From: PMG-095 sp037200885
GTDB taxonomy: Bacteria; Myxococcota_A; Polyangia; Polyangiales; Polyangiaceae
Direction: 5' to 3'
Assembly (NCBI GenBank): GCA_037200885.1
Contig: JBBCIN010000001.1
Coordinates: 2,666,001-2,730,000, forward strand
DNA length: 64,000 bases
Under the pieces are notes generated by a model. The model saw only the letters and a list, made by a program, of their open reading frames with translations. It was not told where the DNA came from and searched no databases. This document shows, piece by piece, positions 17,503-26,439 of this stretch; the first letter of the stretch is position 1, and each line of letters begins with the position of its first letter. Both the position numbers and the translations under genes were made by a program.

Positions 17503-19602
17503 ATGACCGGGTCTGAGCCGGATTTCGACGAAAAGCCAGCGGGTGAGGCGGAACAAGAGGAAGAGGAGCTGGACTCCCAGCCTGATTCCGAAGATCCCGA
17601 GCGCGACAGCGAAGAGCCGCCCGAGCCCGCGGCGCAGGACCGCTCGCAGCCCGATGAAGATCGCTGGGGGATCGGCAGCCGAGTGCTGGCGCTGAGCGCG
17701 CTGCTCGGCAGCGCCATCCTGGTCTGGACCCAGTTTGCCTTTCGGTCGCGGTGGATCGCCGACTTCATCGAGAACAACAAGCTGGAGTCGCCGGATCAGC
17801 GCGTGGGTTTGGTCGCGGGTTTCGTGGGCGGCTTGGCGCTCGGCGGCGCGGCCGGCGCGGGCGCACTGGCTTGGCTCTGGAACAAGCGGCGCTCCTGGCA
17901 GATCGCCGAGCAGTGGGCCTGGTTCGTCTCCCCGCTGATCGCGCTGCCGATCATGCCGATCGTGTTTCGCTACAAGCCCTGGCAGAACCGCCACCAAGCA
18001 CTGCTCCTGGTGGCGCTCGTCGGCTCGCTCGTGGTCGAAACGCTGCTCGCGCGCTCGCTCGCGTCTATCCCGGAGCCGGTCCAGGCCTGGTGGGATGGTT
18101 TGAGCGGACAGGTCCCGGCGGTGGTGCGTCGCCAAGGGCCGCGCGCGGTCGTGATCACGGCAGCGCTCGGCTACGCGCTGTTCATGAGCTTTTACTTCGT
18201 GCGCTGGCACTACAAGCTCAGGACTCACAACTTCGATCTATCGATCAACAACAACTTGATTTACGGCGGGCTGCACGGGAAATTTCTGGAGAGCACGGTC
18301 GTCTTCCCGACCGAGCCAGGTAAATACCTGGCTAACCACGCAAAATTCGGCACCTACTTATTTCTCCCGATCTACGCGTTGTTTCCCAGGCCGGAAACGC
18401 TGCTGGTGTTGCAGTCGTTCATGCTCGGGCTGAGCGCCTTGCCGCTGTACGGCTTCGCGCGTCGCCACGTCTCGGAGTCCATGGCCGCGGCCGTGGCGCT
18501 GGTGTTCCTTTGCTACTACCCGATGCACAGCGCGAACTTCTCGGAGTTCCAGAACGTGCCCATCGCGACCTTCTTCCTGTTCAGCTTGGTATGGGCTGCA
18601 GAGACGCGCCGCTGGGTCCTGTGTGGACTGGCGACCGCGGCGGCGCTCTTGCTGCGCGAAGACATTCCGATCGGGGTGGCCGTGATCGGCGGCTTCTTGC
18701 TGCTCTCGGGCTATCGCTCATTTCCGGGCTTCATCATCGCCACCGCGGCCATGACCTACTTCGTGTACCTGCGCTTTCACGTCATGGATGACGCGGGCGA
18801 GTGGTGGTACCCGAATATGTACAAGGATCTCTGGGCCGACGGCGAGAAGGGCTACAAGAGCGTGATCAAGACGTTGATCACCAACCCGCTGTTCGTGCTG
18901 TCCAAGCTGATCGTCGAAAAGAAGCTGATCTACTTATTGCACTTGCTGGTACCGGTGACGTTCCTGCCGGCGCGCCGCTGGTACTTGTGGGCGGCCTTCG
19001 TGCCCGGCGTGCTCTTGACCTTGTTGGTCACGAACTACGACCCGCCCGCGTTGTTTTCGTTTCACTACGTGATGCACTGGGCGCCGTACTTGTTCTTGGC
19101 CGTGCCGCTGGCGCTCGAAGCCATCGGCAAGAGCTTGGATTCGGGCATCACGCGTATGCGCGCGGCGGCCACGACCATGGTCTGCGTCTCGCTCGTCCTC
19201 ACGTACAACTACGGCGCTTTCGCGGCTCGCCCCAACTCGCTCAAGGGGGGCTACAACTTCATCGACTTCAGCTACGAACCGCGTGAAGCCGAGCGCTATG
19301 AGCGCTTACAATCATTGATCGAGCTGATCCCGAAGGACGCCTCGGTGGCGGCGACCGAAACCGTCGGGCCGCACGTCTCTTCGCGCGTCAAGATGTTCAC
19401 CATGCGCCACGGTCCGATGGGCGCCGAGTACGTGCTCGCTTCGAGCAAAGAGCTCAAGCTGTCCCACACCAAAGCCACCTTGAAGGCGGCCCTCGAAAGC
19501 GGTCAATACGGCGTAGTCAAACGCGCCGCGGAGTTCGCGTTGTTCAAGAAGGGCGCGAGCACCGCCGAGAACCAGCAGCTCGTCCTCGACTGGCAGCTTT
19601 GA
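17503..19602 (+). CDS. DUF2079 polytopic membrane protein
   Basis: An acidic, Glu/Asp/Ser-rich cytoplasmic N-terminus of ~55 residues is followed by about 12 hydrophobic segments. The DUF2079 signature is present (HNFDLSINNNLIYGGLHG, then HAKFGTYLFLPIYALFP, and FCYYPMHSANFSEFQNVP). Proteins of this family resemble GT-C glycosyltransferases and are thought to act on lipid-linked substrates, but the reaction is unknown. The gene is translationally linked to the next one (TTG start overlapping its TGA). It starts 70 bases from the divergent TPR/HEAT gene. Confidence 0.85.
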   Translation: MTGSEPDFDEKPAGEAEQEEEELDSQPDSEDPERDSEEPPEPAAQDRSQPDEDRWGIGSRVLALSALLGSAILVWTQFAFRSRWIADFIENNKLESPDQRVGLVAGFVGGLALGGAAGAGALAWLWNKRRSWQIAEQWAWFVSPLIALPIMPIVFRYKPWQNRHQALLLVALVGSLVVETLLARSLASIPEPVQAWWDGLSGQVPAVVRRQGPRAVVITAALGYALFMSFYFVRWHYKLRTHNFDLSINNNLIYGGLHGKFLESTVVFPTEPGKYLANHAKFGTYLFLPIYALFPRPETLLVLQSFMLGLSALPLYGFARRHVSESMAAAVALVFLCYYPMHSANFSEFQNVPIATFFLFSLVWAAETRRWVLCGLATAAALLLREDIPIGVAVIGGFLLLSGYRSFPGFIIATAAMTYFVYLRFHVMDDAGEWWYPNMYKDLWADGEKGYKSVIKTLITNPLFVLSKLIVEKKLIYLLHLLVPVTFLPARRWYLWAAFVPGVLLTLLVTNYDPPALFSFHYVMHWAPYLFLAVPLALEAIGKSLDSGITRMRAAATTMVCVSLVLTYNYGAFAARPNSLKGGYNFIDFSYEPREAERYERLQSLIELIPKDASVAATETVGPHVSSRVKMFTMRHGPMGAEYVLASSKELKLSHTKATLKAALESGQYGVVKRAAEFALFKKGASTAENQQLVLDWQL

Positions 19603-20534
19603 GCGCACCCGAAGCAGGCGCAGCACCGGGCGCGGCGAAGCCCGGCTTGAAGAAGCGGCTCGGCCCGCTGTTCATGACCATCGCGCTGCTGTTCGTGGCC
19701 TATTCCGCTTGGGATTTGGCGCACCGCTGGCAAAAGACCAAAGTCGTCTTCGATCTGCCCTGGGCGCTCGCGTCGATCTTGCCACTCGGGCTCGGCTGCT
19801 TGATTCAGGGCCGAGGCTGGATCGCGCTGATCGAGCGCATGACGGCGCGCCGGGTGCCGCGCGGCCCCGCGCTTTCCCTGTACATGGACTCGCAGCTCGC
19901 TCGTTACACGCCGGGCATGGTCGGCTTGCCCTTCGTGCGCATGGCAGGAGCGGCTCGGCTCGGCGTTTCCGCCGTCTCGGTCGGATCCTCGGTCGGGCTC
20001 GAGATGCTGTCGTGGACGGCCGTCGGTGGTGCCGTCGGTTTCGCGTTTCTTTCGTGGCTGCCCCGAAGCGGTGGGCTCATGGCGGTGCTTGGCGCCTGGG
20101 CGATCCCGATCGTGCTCGGCTTTGCGGCGATCGTGATCGTGCTTTCGTGTATCGATCGCGCTCGCCTGCCCGCGTTCGTCGTGCGCGTGCTCAAGGTCGA
20201 CGGCGGCGGGCCACTCGTGCCGTTTTCGCTGCCCCTAGCGCACGTTTCGTACTGGGCCAGCTGGGCCGCGCACGGCTTTTTGCTCACGCGCGCGTTCGGC
20301 GCAGCGCCCGGGATCGCGCTCTCGACCTCGGGGTTGTACGCGCTCGCCACCGTGGGCGGCTTCGTCGCGCTCGCGGCTCCCGCGGGCGTCGGCGTGCGCG
20401 AAGCGATCCTCTCGATCAGCTTGGCTCCCGCCGTGGGCAGCGCTCCCGCGCTCGCCATCGCGGTCGCCTCGCGCACTGCCTCGCTCGTCGCCGATGTGAT
20501 CGCTTGGGCCGTGCTCAAGCGCTGGGCGCGTTGA
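19599..20534 (+). CDS. YbhN/LPG-synthase transmembrane-type protein
   Basis: 311 residues with about 8 hydrophobic segments and the lysylphosphatidylglycerol-synthase TM-region pattern: RGWIALIE, LARYTPGMVGLPFVRMA, and a C-terminal AAPAGVGVREAILS. This family includes flippase-like proteins that often accompany glycosyltransferases. The TTG at 19599 overlaps the upstream TGA; no better start is visible before the first membrane segment. Its partner is presumably the DUF2079 protein. Confidence 0.8.
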   Translation: MSAPEAGAAPGAAKPGLKKRLGPLFMTIALLFVAYSAWDLAHRWQKTKVVFDLPWALASILPLGLGCLIQGRGWIALIERMTARRVPRGPALSLYMDSQLARYTPGMVGLPFVRMAGAARLGVSAVSVGSSVGLEMLSWTAVGGAVGFAFLSWLPRSGGLMAVLGAWAIPIVLGFAAIVIVLSCIDRARLPAFVVRVLKVDGGGPLVPFSLPLAHVSYWASWAAHGFLLTRAFGAAPGIALSTSGLYALATVGGFVALAAPAGVGVREAILSISLAPAVGSAPALAIAVASRTASLVADVIAWAVLKRWAR

Positions 20535-20569
20535 CTCCGCGCCGCGTGCGTACAGCCTGCCGTCCGCGC

Positions 20570-21670
20570 CTACTCGCCACCAAAGACCAGCGGCACGTTG
20601 ACGATCGTCTCTTCGCTGAAGTGCGGGAACCGCCATGCTTTGACCTGGCTCGCGACGCAGCCCGAGAGGCCAGGATAGCCGGGCACGTCTCCGCTCGAGG
20701 TCACGCTTTTCACGCGGCCGTTCGGAAGTAGCATCAGCACGAGATCGATGCGCAGAGTAGTCGGCGCATCGGGCGCGCGGGACTTCAGGGCGGGTTGCCA
20801 ACAGCTGCGTTTGACGGAGGGCGTGTTGCGGACAACGGCGCTGCTGATGTCGAAGCCAGTCAGCAGTTTAGGGCTCGTTACCGGAGGTGGGCCAGCGCGG
20901 CCCCACTGGGACTGGAACTCAGCGAATGTCACGGTGTATGTCTTTTCTGGCTTGCCGTCGTCGAAGTCGATCGTCTGAAGGTATTCTGCATAACCCTTTT
21001 TAGATGCCCTGATTGCCCATCGGCCATCCGCGGGGACCGTCCTGGTGGTTGGTAGATCGTGTAATGTGTACCGCTCATCGAGGCTCCACAGCTGTATCTG
21101 ATCGGGGGCAATTGGGCCGGGAAGGATCTTTACCTGTCCTTTGAGGAGTTTGAGCTTGATGACGCCAAGGTCGGTGAGCTTTGCCGGCTCTAGCATCACC
21201 CGCGTCTCGAATGGCTGATAGGCATCTCCCCCGGTCACGCGAACTCGATGAACGCCGAGCGCGAGCTCGGGCAGGTCCCGTGGCAACTCACCCACGGCTC
21301 GATCATCGACGGAGAGCATGAGGCCAGGCCAAGAGCCAGCGATCTTGAGGCCAAGGCTGGGGAGTGCTTCGAGCACGAAGCTGACCATGACGTCTGTGCG
21401 CGCTCGCACTTCGACCTGCTTGGGCGACGCGGGTGCAAAGCCCGCGGCTAGTATCTGAAGGTCATGCACACCGCGAGATTGCTCCGCGATGACGCAGGGC
21501 AGGTGGTGGCAGCCGAACCGCTTGCCGTCGAGGATTACGTCGACCCGTGACAGCGGTAATCCGCCGCGTGCAGTGACGGCAACGAGGATGCGGCCCTTGC
21601 CTGTTACAATGAAGGCGGTGCCCGACGCCGCAGCGAGTACGGCGATAGCGAGTGCAATCGAGCGGCGCAT
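20570..21670 (-). CDS. PEGA-like protein with TonB/AgmX-type C-terminus
   Basis: The start at 21670 gives a signal-anchor (MRRSIALAIAVLAAASGTAFIVTG). The middle holds two or three PEGA/carboxypeptidase-regulatory-like beta repeats (VDVILDGKRFGCHHLPCVI; LMLSVDDRAVGELPRDLPEL). The last ~100 residues resemble the myxobacterial AgmX/PglI C-terminal domain related to TonB: VKRSCWQPAL, LRIDLVLMLLPNGRVKSVTSSG, LSGCVASQVKAWRFP. It is likely an envelope protein. It is convergent with the YbhN-like gene, 35 bases apart. Confidence 0.72.
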   Translation of the reverse strand: MRRSIALAIAVLAAASGTAFIVTGKGRILVAVTARGGLPLSRVDVILDGKRFGCHHLPCVIAEQSRGVHDLQILAAGFAPASPKQVEVRARTDVMVSFVLEALPSLGLKIAGSWPGLMLSVDDRAVGELPRDLPELALGVHRVRVTGGDAYQPFETRVMLEPAKLTDLGVIKLKLLKGQVKILPGPIAPDQIQLWSLDERYTLHDLPTTRTVPADGRWAIRASKKGYAEYLQTIDFDDGKPEKTYTVTFAEFQSQWGRAGPPPVTSPKLLTGFDISSAVVRNTPSVKRSCWQPALKSRAPDAPTTLRIDLVLMLLPNGRVKSVTSSGDVPGYPGLSGCVASQVKAWRFPHFSEETIVNVPLVFGGE

Positions 21671-22022
21671 CGAGACGGAGCAGCCTAGCGCACCGGCGTA
21701 AGACGCGAAAATCCAGCTCGCTGACCGAGCTACGCGCCGCCGTGCGCTGCCCGCGCCCGCTCGCCAAAAAAATCCCAAGCAGGACTGGGGTTGGGTTAGC
21801 GGGCTCGGCCCACGCTTGGCGTCGCGTAGCTCGTGCAACGCCAAATGCGAGAGTTGCTGCGAAGTGCCCCTAAACCGGGCGGCAAAAGTGCCGCAACGGC
21901 CGCGTGCCTCGGCAGAAATGGCCGTCTTCGAAAGTTCGCGCGCCGCGTGTCGATCGGAAGGCTGTTAGATCGTCGGGTCGGTAGCGGCCGGTACTGGCCC
22001 CAACCACAACGCGGAGAACCGA
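21671..22022. other. Divergent intergenic region
   Basis: 352 bases between a minus-strand gene and the DoxX-SDR operon. Open frames exist on both strands but none has convincing protein character. The region ends with a GGAG ribosome-binding site for the DoxX gene and presumably holds promoters for both directions. I see no clear repeats or RNA structures. Confidence 0.4.
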
Positions 22023-22460
22023 ATGAACACGACCTCAAAATCTGGCCTCGCTCGTTACCTACCGATCGCCGCCCGTGTCGTGCTGGGCGTCATCTTTCTG
22101 GGCTCGGGCATTTTCGGAATGCTGCTGGCATTGGGCGTCATGCCCATGCCGCCTCAGAAAGAGCCGATGTCGGAGGCGGCGGCGGCCTTCATGGCGGGGC
22201 TTTTCAAATCGGGCTACTTGTTCCCGCTGATCAAGGCGACCGAGATCGTGAGCGGCGCGCTGCTGCTTGCCAACCGCTTCACGCCGCTCGCGCTGATTTT
22301 GCTCGCGCCGATCGTGGTGAACATCTTTTTGGTGCACACCTTGCTCGTGCCTTCGGGCCTACCGATAGGTATCCTCGTCGTCGTACTGGAAGCGTATTTG
22401 GGTTGGGCCTATCGTGAGTCGTACCGCGCGCTGTTCGTGCCCCGCGCGCAGCCGTCCTAA
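22023..22460 (+). CDS. DoxX-like small membrane protein
   Basis: 145 residues with four hydrophobic segments and the DoxX/DoxD-like pattern: ARVVLGVIFLGSGIFG, FPLIKATEIVSGALLLANRF, LALILLAPIVVNIFLVH. A GGAG ribosome-binding site sits 7 bases before the ATG. An SDR gene follows 33 bases downstream, so the two form a likely operon. DoxX-family proteins are poorly defined redox-linked membrane proteins. Confidence 0.85.
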   Translation: MNTTSKSGLARYLPIAARVVLGVIFLGSGIFGMLLALGVMPMPPQKEPMSEAAAAFMAGLFKSGYLFPLIKATEIVSGALLLANRFTPLALILLAPIVVNIFLVHTLLVPSGLPIGILVVVLEAYLGWAYRESYRALFVPRAQPS

Positions 22461-22493
22461 TCGAACAATCACCAATCGAAAGGCAAATCCCTG

Positions 22494-23189
22494 ATGGCAA
22501 AGACAATCATCGTTGCAGGCTACGGCCCGGGCATCTCCACCGCAGTCGCGGAAAAGTTCGGGGCCGAGGGCTTTCAGGTCGCGCTCGTCGGGCGCAGCGC
22601 AGACAAGCTCGGGTCCGGGGTAAAGGCGCTCGAGGCGAAGGGCGTCAAAGCGGCGGCGTTCACGGCGGAGCTGGGCGACCCATCCGCGGTTGCCGACATG
22701 GTCACGCGCGTGCGCGCGAGCTTCGGGCCCATCTCGGTGCTCGAATGGACGGCGTACAGTCCCGGCAACGTCGCCGGCGATCTCCTGGCGGCGAAACCGG
22801 AGGAGGTTCGCTCCGTGTTCGACGTAGCCATCGTTGGCTTGCTCGCCGCGGTGCAGGCGCTGCTGCCCGATCTCAAGAGTGAGAAGGGCGCGCTGCTGAT
22901 TACGAACGGCGGTGCGGGCTTCGTCGACCCCGACGTGGACGCGATGATCACGCAATACGGCATGATGGGTCTTGGCGTGGCCAACGCGGCGAAGCACAAG
23001 CTGGTCGGGATGCTCGCCAGGAAGCTGGAGCCGGACGGCATTTACGTGACCGAGATCATGGTCGCCGGCGTGATCAAAGGCACCGCGTTCGATCAGGGCC
23101 ACATGCCGGCGATCGATGGCGCCACCGTCGCCGCAAAGTACTGGGAGCTGTACACGGGGCGGAAGGTGCTCCGCAGCACGCTCAAGTAG
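22494..23189 (+). CDS. Atypical short-chain dehydrogenase/reductase
   Basis: A Rossmann fold with a glycine motif (GYGPGIS) and the downstream SDR pattern (VALVGRSADKL; SVLEWTAYSPGN; GALLITNGGAG). The usual catalytic YxxxK is altered: the Lys is present (NAAKHKL) but the Tyr four residues before it is Ala. Activity is therefore uncertain, or uses another residue. At 231 residues it is slightly short for the family. It probably forms an operon with the DoxX gene and ends 31 bases before a decayed DUF1579 gene. Confidence 0.82.
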   Translation: MAKTIIVAGYGPGISTAVAEKFGAEGFQVALVGRSADKLGSGVKALEAKGVKAAAFTAELGDPSAVADMVTRVRASFGPISVLEWTAYSPGNVAGDLLAAKPEEVRSVFDVAIVGLLAAVQALLPDLKSEKGALLITNGGAGFVDPDVDAMITQYGMMGLGVANAAKHKLVGMLARKLEPDGIYVTEIMVAGVIKGTAFDQGHMPAIDGATVAAKYWELYTGRKVLRSTLK

Positions 23190-23220
23190 GCGAGACCGTC
23201 TGCAAATACGAGCATCCTTC

Positions 23221-23555
23221 ATGAAGACCAATCCCGCACTCGCGACGCTGGACCGCGCGGTTGGAAGCTGGACGGTGACCGGCTCGCATCCCTATCTAGC
23301 TGGCCGCACGCTGCGCGGGCAGGTCACGTTCGAGCGCACTGAAGGCGGAGCGTTCGTTCGCATGCACTCGAAGATGGAAGACCGGGAAATCAGGTCAAGA
23401 TCGCGGCTGACGGGCATACGATGGAGGGCGAGGGCACGATGAAGAAGGACGGCTCAGCGTGGGAGCCGGATCTCCAGCTTTCCTACGTGCGGGCTGTGAA
23501 GCAAGGCGCGAGTGCAGTTTGGCGGACTAAGCTAGGTTTCGCTGCCTTTTTCTAG
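23221..23555 (+). pseudogene. Decayed DUF1579-like gene (internal deletion plus frameshift)
   Basis: The first ~55 codons read like the N-terminus of a DUF1579/THAP4-like beta-barrel protein (MKTNPALATLDRAVGSWTV, then FERTEGGAFVRMHSKMEDRE). From about 23391 the C-terminal half appears in another frame (QVKIAADGHTMEGEGTM, then KKDGSAWEPDLQLSYVR) to a TAG at 23553. About 60 residues of the usual middle are missing. The end overlaps the stop of the convergent glycosyltransferase gene. Confidence 0.7.
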
Positions 23556-24568
23556 GTGTGCATCACCGGCACGCGCGCTTCGCCGTGCGGCAAGCCTGGG
23601 CCGAGCACGGCGATTTCGTGCACGGCTTCGCGCTTGAGCACGTAGGGCAGCTCGGTGCGGGCCAAATGCACGATCAATTCGGCAATCAGACCGGTGGCTA
23701 GGATTTGCACGCCGACGACAATCAACAGCACGGCCAAGATCAGAAGTGGGCGATGCCCGATCGATTGACCCATGAACCAGATCACGCACAAGTAGCTGAA
23801 GATGGCTAAGCCGACGGCCAAGGTGAGCGAGCCCACCGCGCCGAAGAAATGCGCGGGTCGGCGTCCGTAGCGCAAAAGGAACACGACCGTGAGCAGATCC
23901 ATCAGCCCGCGGAAGAAGCGTCCGCCGCCGAATTTGGAGTAACCGAAGCGGCGCGCGTGGTGCTCGACCGCAATCTCGCCGATGCGAAAGCGCTTCCAAT
24001 GCGCGAGCACGGGCACGAAGCGATGCAGTTCACCGTACAAGCGCACGTTTTTCAGCACCACGTCGCGGTAGGCTTTGAAGCCGCAGTTCACGTCGTGCAG
24101 CTTCACGCCCGTCGCGGTGCGCACGAGCCAATTGAAGACGCGTGAAGGCAACACCTTCGTGATCGGGTCGTTCCGCTTCTGTTTGTAGCCCGACACCAGA
24201 TCGAAGCCCTCTGCGAGCTTGCTCAGGAAGCGCGGGATCTCTTTGGGATCGTCCTGCAAATCCGCGTCGAGCGTAAAGATGATGCTGCCGCGCGCGCGCG
24301 TGAAGCCCGCGGCCAACGCGGCGCTCTTGCCGAAATTTCCTTGCAGCTCGAGCAGGCTGACTTGCGAGTGAGCCGCGACCAGTCGCTCGGCGACCGCGAC
24401 TGAGCCGTCCGTGCTGCCGTCGTCGATGAAGATGACTTCGAAGCTCTCACCCGCGGAGAGCGTCGGCGTCGCGGCTTCCGCGATCCGGAGGTACAGCTCT
24501 TCGAGCGTGGCTTCCTCGTTCATGAACGGGATCACGAACGAAAGCTTCGGGGCGGTGGGCGTCGGCAT
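23552..24568 (-). CDS. Family 2 glycosyltransferase with membrane anchor
   Basis: The GT-A domain has LSFVIPFMNEEATLEELY, VIFIDDGSTDGS, the DxD region FTLDADLQDDPKEIPRF and SGYKQKRNDP. Two transmembrane helices follow near residues 245-300, as in polyprenyl-phosphate glycosyltransferases of the DPM1/ArnC/GtrB type. It probably moves a sugar from an NDP-sugar to a polyprenyl phosphate. It lies downstream of a large polytopic membrane protein on the same strand, 50 bases apart. Confidence 0.88.
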   Translation of the reverse strand: MPTPTAPKLSFVIPFMNEEATLEELYLRIAEAATPTLSAGESFEVIFIDDGSTDGSVAVAERLVAAHSQVSLLELQGNFGKSAALAAGFTRARGSIIFTLDADLQDDPKEIPRFLSKLAEGFDLVSGYKQKRNDPITKVLPSRVFNWLVRTATGVKLHDVNCGFKAYRDVVLKNVRLYGELHRFVPVLAHWKRFRIGEIAVEHHARRFGYSKFGGGRFFRGLMDLLTVVFLLRYGRRPAHFFGAVGSLTLAVGLAIFSYLCVIWFMGQSIGHRPLLILAVLLIVVGVQILATGLIAELIVHLARTELPYVLKREAVHEIAVLGPGLPHGEARVPVMHT

Positions 24569-24618
24569 GAGCAGTCGGACGCGGAACGTGCCTCAGGCTC
24601 CGGGCTCGGGCAAGGACT

Positions 24619-26367
24619 TCAGGGCAGGGCGGGGTTCTGCCCAATCTTGAGCACACAATAGCCGGAATTTTGATAAACCACCGGCAAATCCTGGAAGCGG
24701 CGCTCCGCCCCGCGGCGAAGCACCAGATATTGCGGGTGATATTTGCTCACGATCAGCGCCAACCGCTCGCGGTCGATCGAGTTATAGCCGCCCAGATCCC
24801 CCGAGCTTTTCACCTCTCGGCCGGTCACATCGCACAAGCGTTCGTACCATCCCAGGAGCTCGGTGGGGATCAGCGGCACCGCCTTCCAATCGACGACGAT
24901 CGCACGTTGGCCCAAGAAGCGCGCTCCATCCAGATCCGGCGGCGTCAGGTAGATCGCGTCTTTGGGCGATTTTTCGCGGAGCCAGCGATATAGCTCGTCA
25001 TTGCGGCCGCCGTCCTCCTTCAGCAGGGTCGAGCGTGCGCGCGCCTCCTGTAAGCGATTGGGCACCAGGCGGTATAGCTCGCACACACCGAGTAAGAGCG
25101 GGCTATAGGAAAATAGCCGTTTGAGCTCGGCGATCAGCGACGCTCGTGCGGGCACGAAGCGGGCCAGCAAATCGAGCGCGAGATCGACTGCGCGCACCAC
25201 GAGCACCGCCCCCAGCAGCACGAACATCAGGTTTGGAATCGGCGCGTTCTCTTTGCCGCGCCAGAACAGCCCGAACACGCCCAAGCCTGCAGCGACCAGC
25301 CCGATCGCCACGGGCGGGTAGTGCCGCGTGATCGACGGCTTGGCCAATGCGTGCGCCACGGCGCAGGCGAGCAAAACTTGCGACAAGAGATCGGCATTCG
25401 GTGCAAAGCGCCAGACGAAGATCTGATTCACTTTGGGGAAGTCGTAGAAAGTGGTCAGCACCGTGCCGGTCCAGATCGTCAGCATCAACCCGCACAAAAC
25501 CGCGCCCAGTCGCCTGCCGTTCGCGGTCTTGTGCAAGAACCAACCACTGCCGATGCCGATCAGCTGCCAGGCCGCAAAGGGCATGAAATTTCGCTCGTAG
25601 CGCGCCGGATTGTAGTGATGCGGCGAGCGCACTCGAAACAGGATCTCCTGCGCTTCGGGCGATGCTTTGGTGTGCGACGCGGCGAGCAAGAGCGGCGAGA
25701 GCACGAGCGTGACCACGAGCAGGGGGGAGAACTGCGCGATCAAACGACGCTTCAGATCTTTGAAACCGAGCGCCAAGTGGGCCAAGCCGAAGATCGGATA
25801 CGACAATACCAAGTAGTTCGCGTGGAATGCTCCGCCGATGGCCAAGCACACGCCCGACGCGAGCCAATTCTCCTCCACGAAGAACAGCGTGCCTGCTATC
25901 GACCCCAGGGCCCCCAAGGTCGACGGTTGCAAAATTGTATCGAACAAGTAGCTCGCGCCCACGCTGGAGGTGCGCGTGATGAACAGAATCGATAGCAAGA
26001 GCAGATAGGCGGAGACGGCGAGCCGTGCACCAGCCACGCGCTTCACGATTCGGTAAATGACCAGACCACCCAGCAGCACCAGCAGGAATTGCGTGATCGC
26101 CACCGCCCAGCCCTGCGCGTTCAGTTTCAGCAGGAATGCGCCGAAATAGATGAACACGCGGTGATATTGCGTGGTGTGGTAGGTGAACCAGTCCGAGCGC
26201 AGCAAGCTCTTGTCGGTCAGCGTCAGGGACTTCAAGAAGTAGACGAGCTGATTGTCGTAGCCGTAGGTCAGCCCGTAGCTTGCCGCGAAAGCGATGGCAG
26301 CGAGCGCGACCACGCCGTATTCGAACGCGCGCGCCACGCGCGCCTGCCGGCTAGCTGAATCAATCAT
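24619..26367 (-). CDS. Polytopic membrane protein of a glycan cluster
   Basis: 582 residues with about 10 hydrophobic segments, followed by a soluble C-terminal part (about 470-570). That part contains WLREKSPKDAIYLTPPDLDGARFLGQR and VVDWKAVPLIPTELLGWYERL. This layout resembles GT-C-like proteins with a DUF6798-type C-terminal domain; that name is from memory and was not verified. No catalytic residue is assigned. The ATG is at 26367, divergent from the glycosyltransferase gene at 26440. Confidence 0.7.
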   Translation of the reverse strand: MIDSASRQARVARAFEYGVVALAAIAFAASYGLTYGYDNQLVYFLKSLTLTDKSLLRSDWFTYHTTQYHRVFIYFGAFLLKLNAQGWAVAITQFLLVLLGGLVIYRIVKRVAGARLAVSAYLLLLSILFITRTSSVGASYLFDTILQPSTLGALGSIAGTLFFVEENWLASGVCLAIGGAFHANYLVLSYPIFGLAHLALGFKDLKRRLIAQFSPLLVVTLVLSPLLLAASHTKASPEAQEILFRVRSPHHYNPARYERNFMPFAAWQLIGIGSGWFLHKTANGRRLGAVLCGLMLTIWTGTVLTTFYDFPKVNQIFVWRFAPNADLLSQVLLACAVAHALAKPSITRHYPPVAIGLVAAGLGVFGLFWRGKENAPIPNLMFVLLGAVLVVRAVDLALDLLARFVPARASLIAELKRLFSYSPLLLGVCELYRLVPNRLQEARARSTLLKEDGGRNDELYRWLREKSPKDAIYLTPPDLDGARFLGQRAIVVDWKAVPLIPTELLGWYERLCDVTGREVKSSGDLGGYNSIDRERLALIVSKYHPQYLVLRRGAERRFQDLPVVYQNSGYCVLKIGQNPALP

Positions 26368-26439
26368 TGGCGGGACGGCTTATATCACGGGTCGCAAAGG
26401 CCCCGGCCCTGTGGTATCCGAGCGTAGTTCCCGGGCAAA

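Noticed and set aside
16960..18228. Minus-strand frame of 422 codons
   Set aside because: Overlaps the TPR/HEAT gene in another frame and the DUF2079 gene antisense; low-complexity Arg/Ala sequence.
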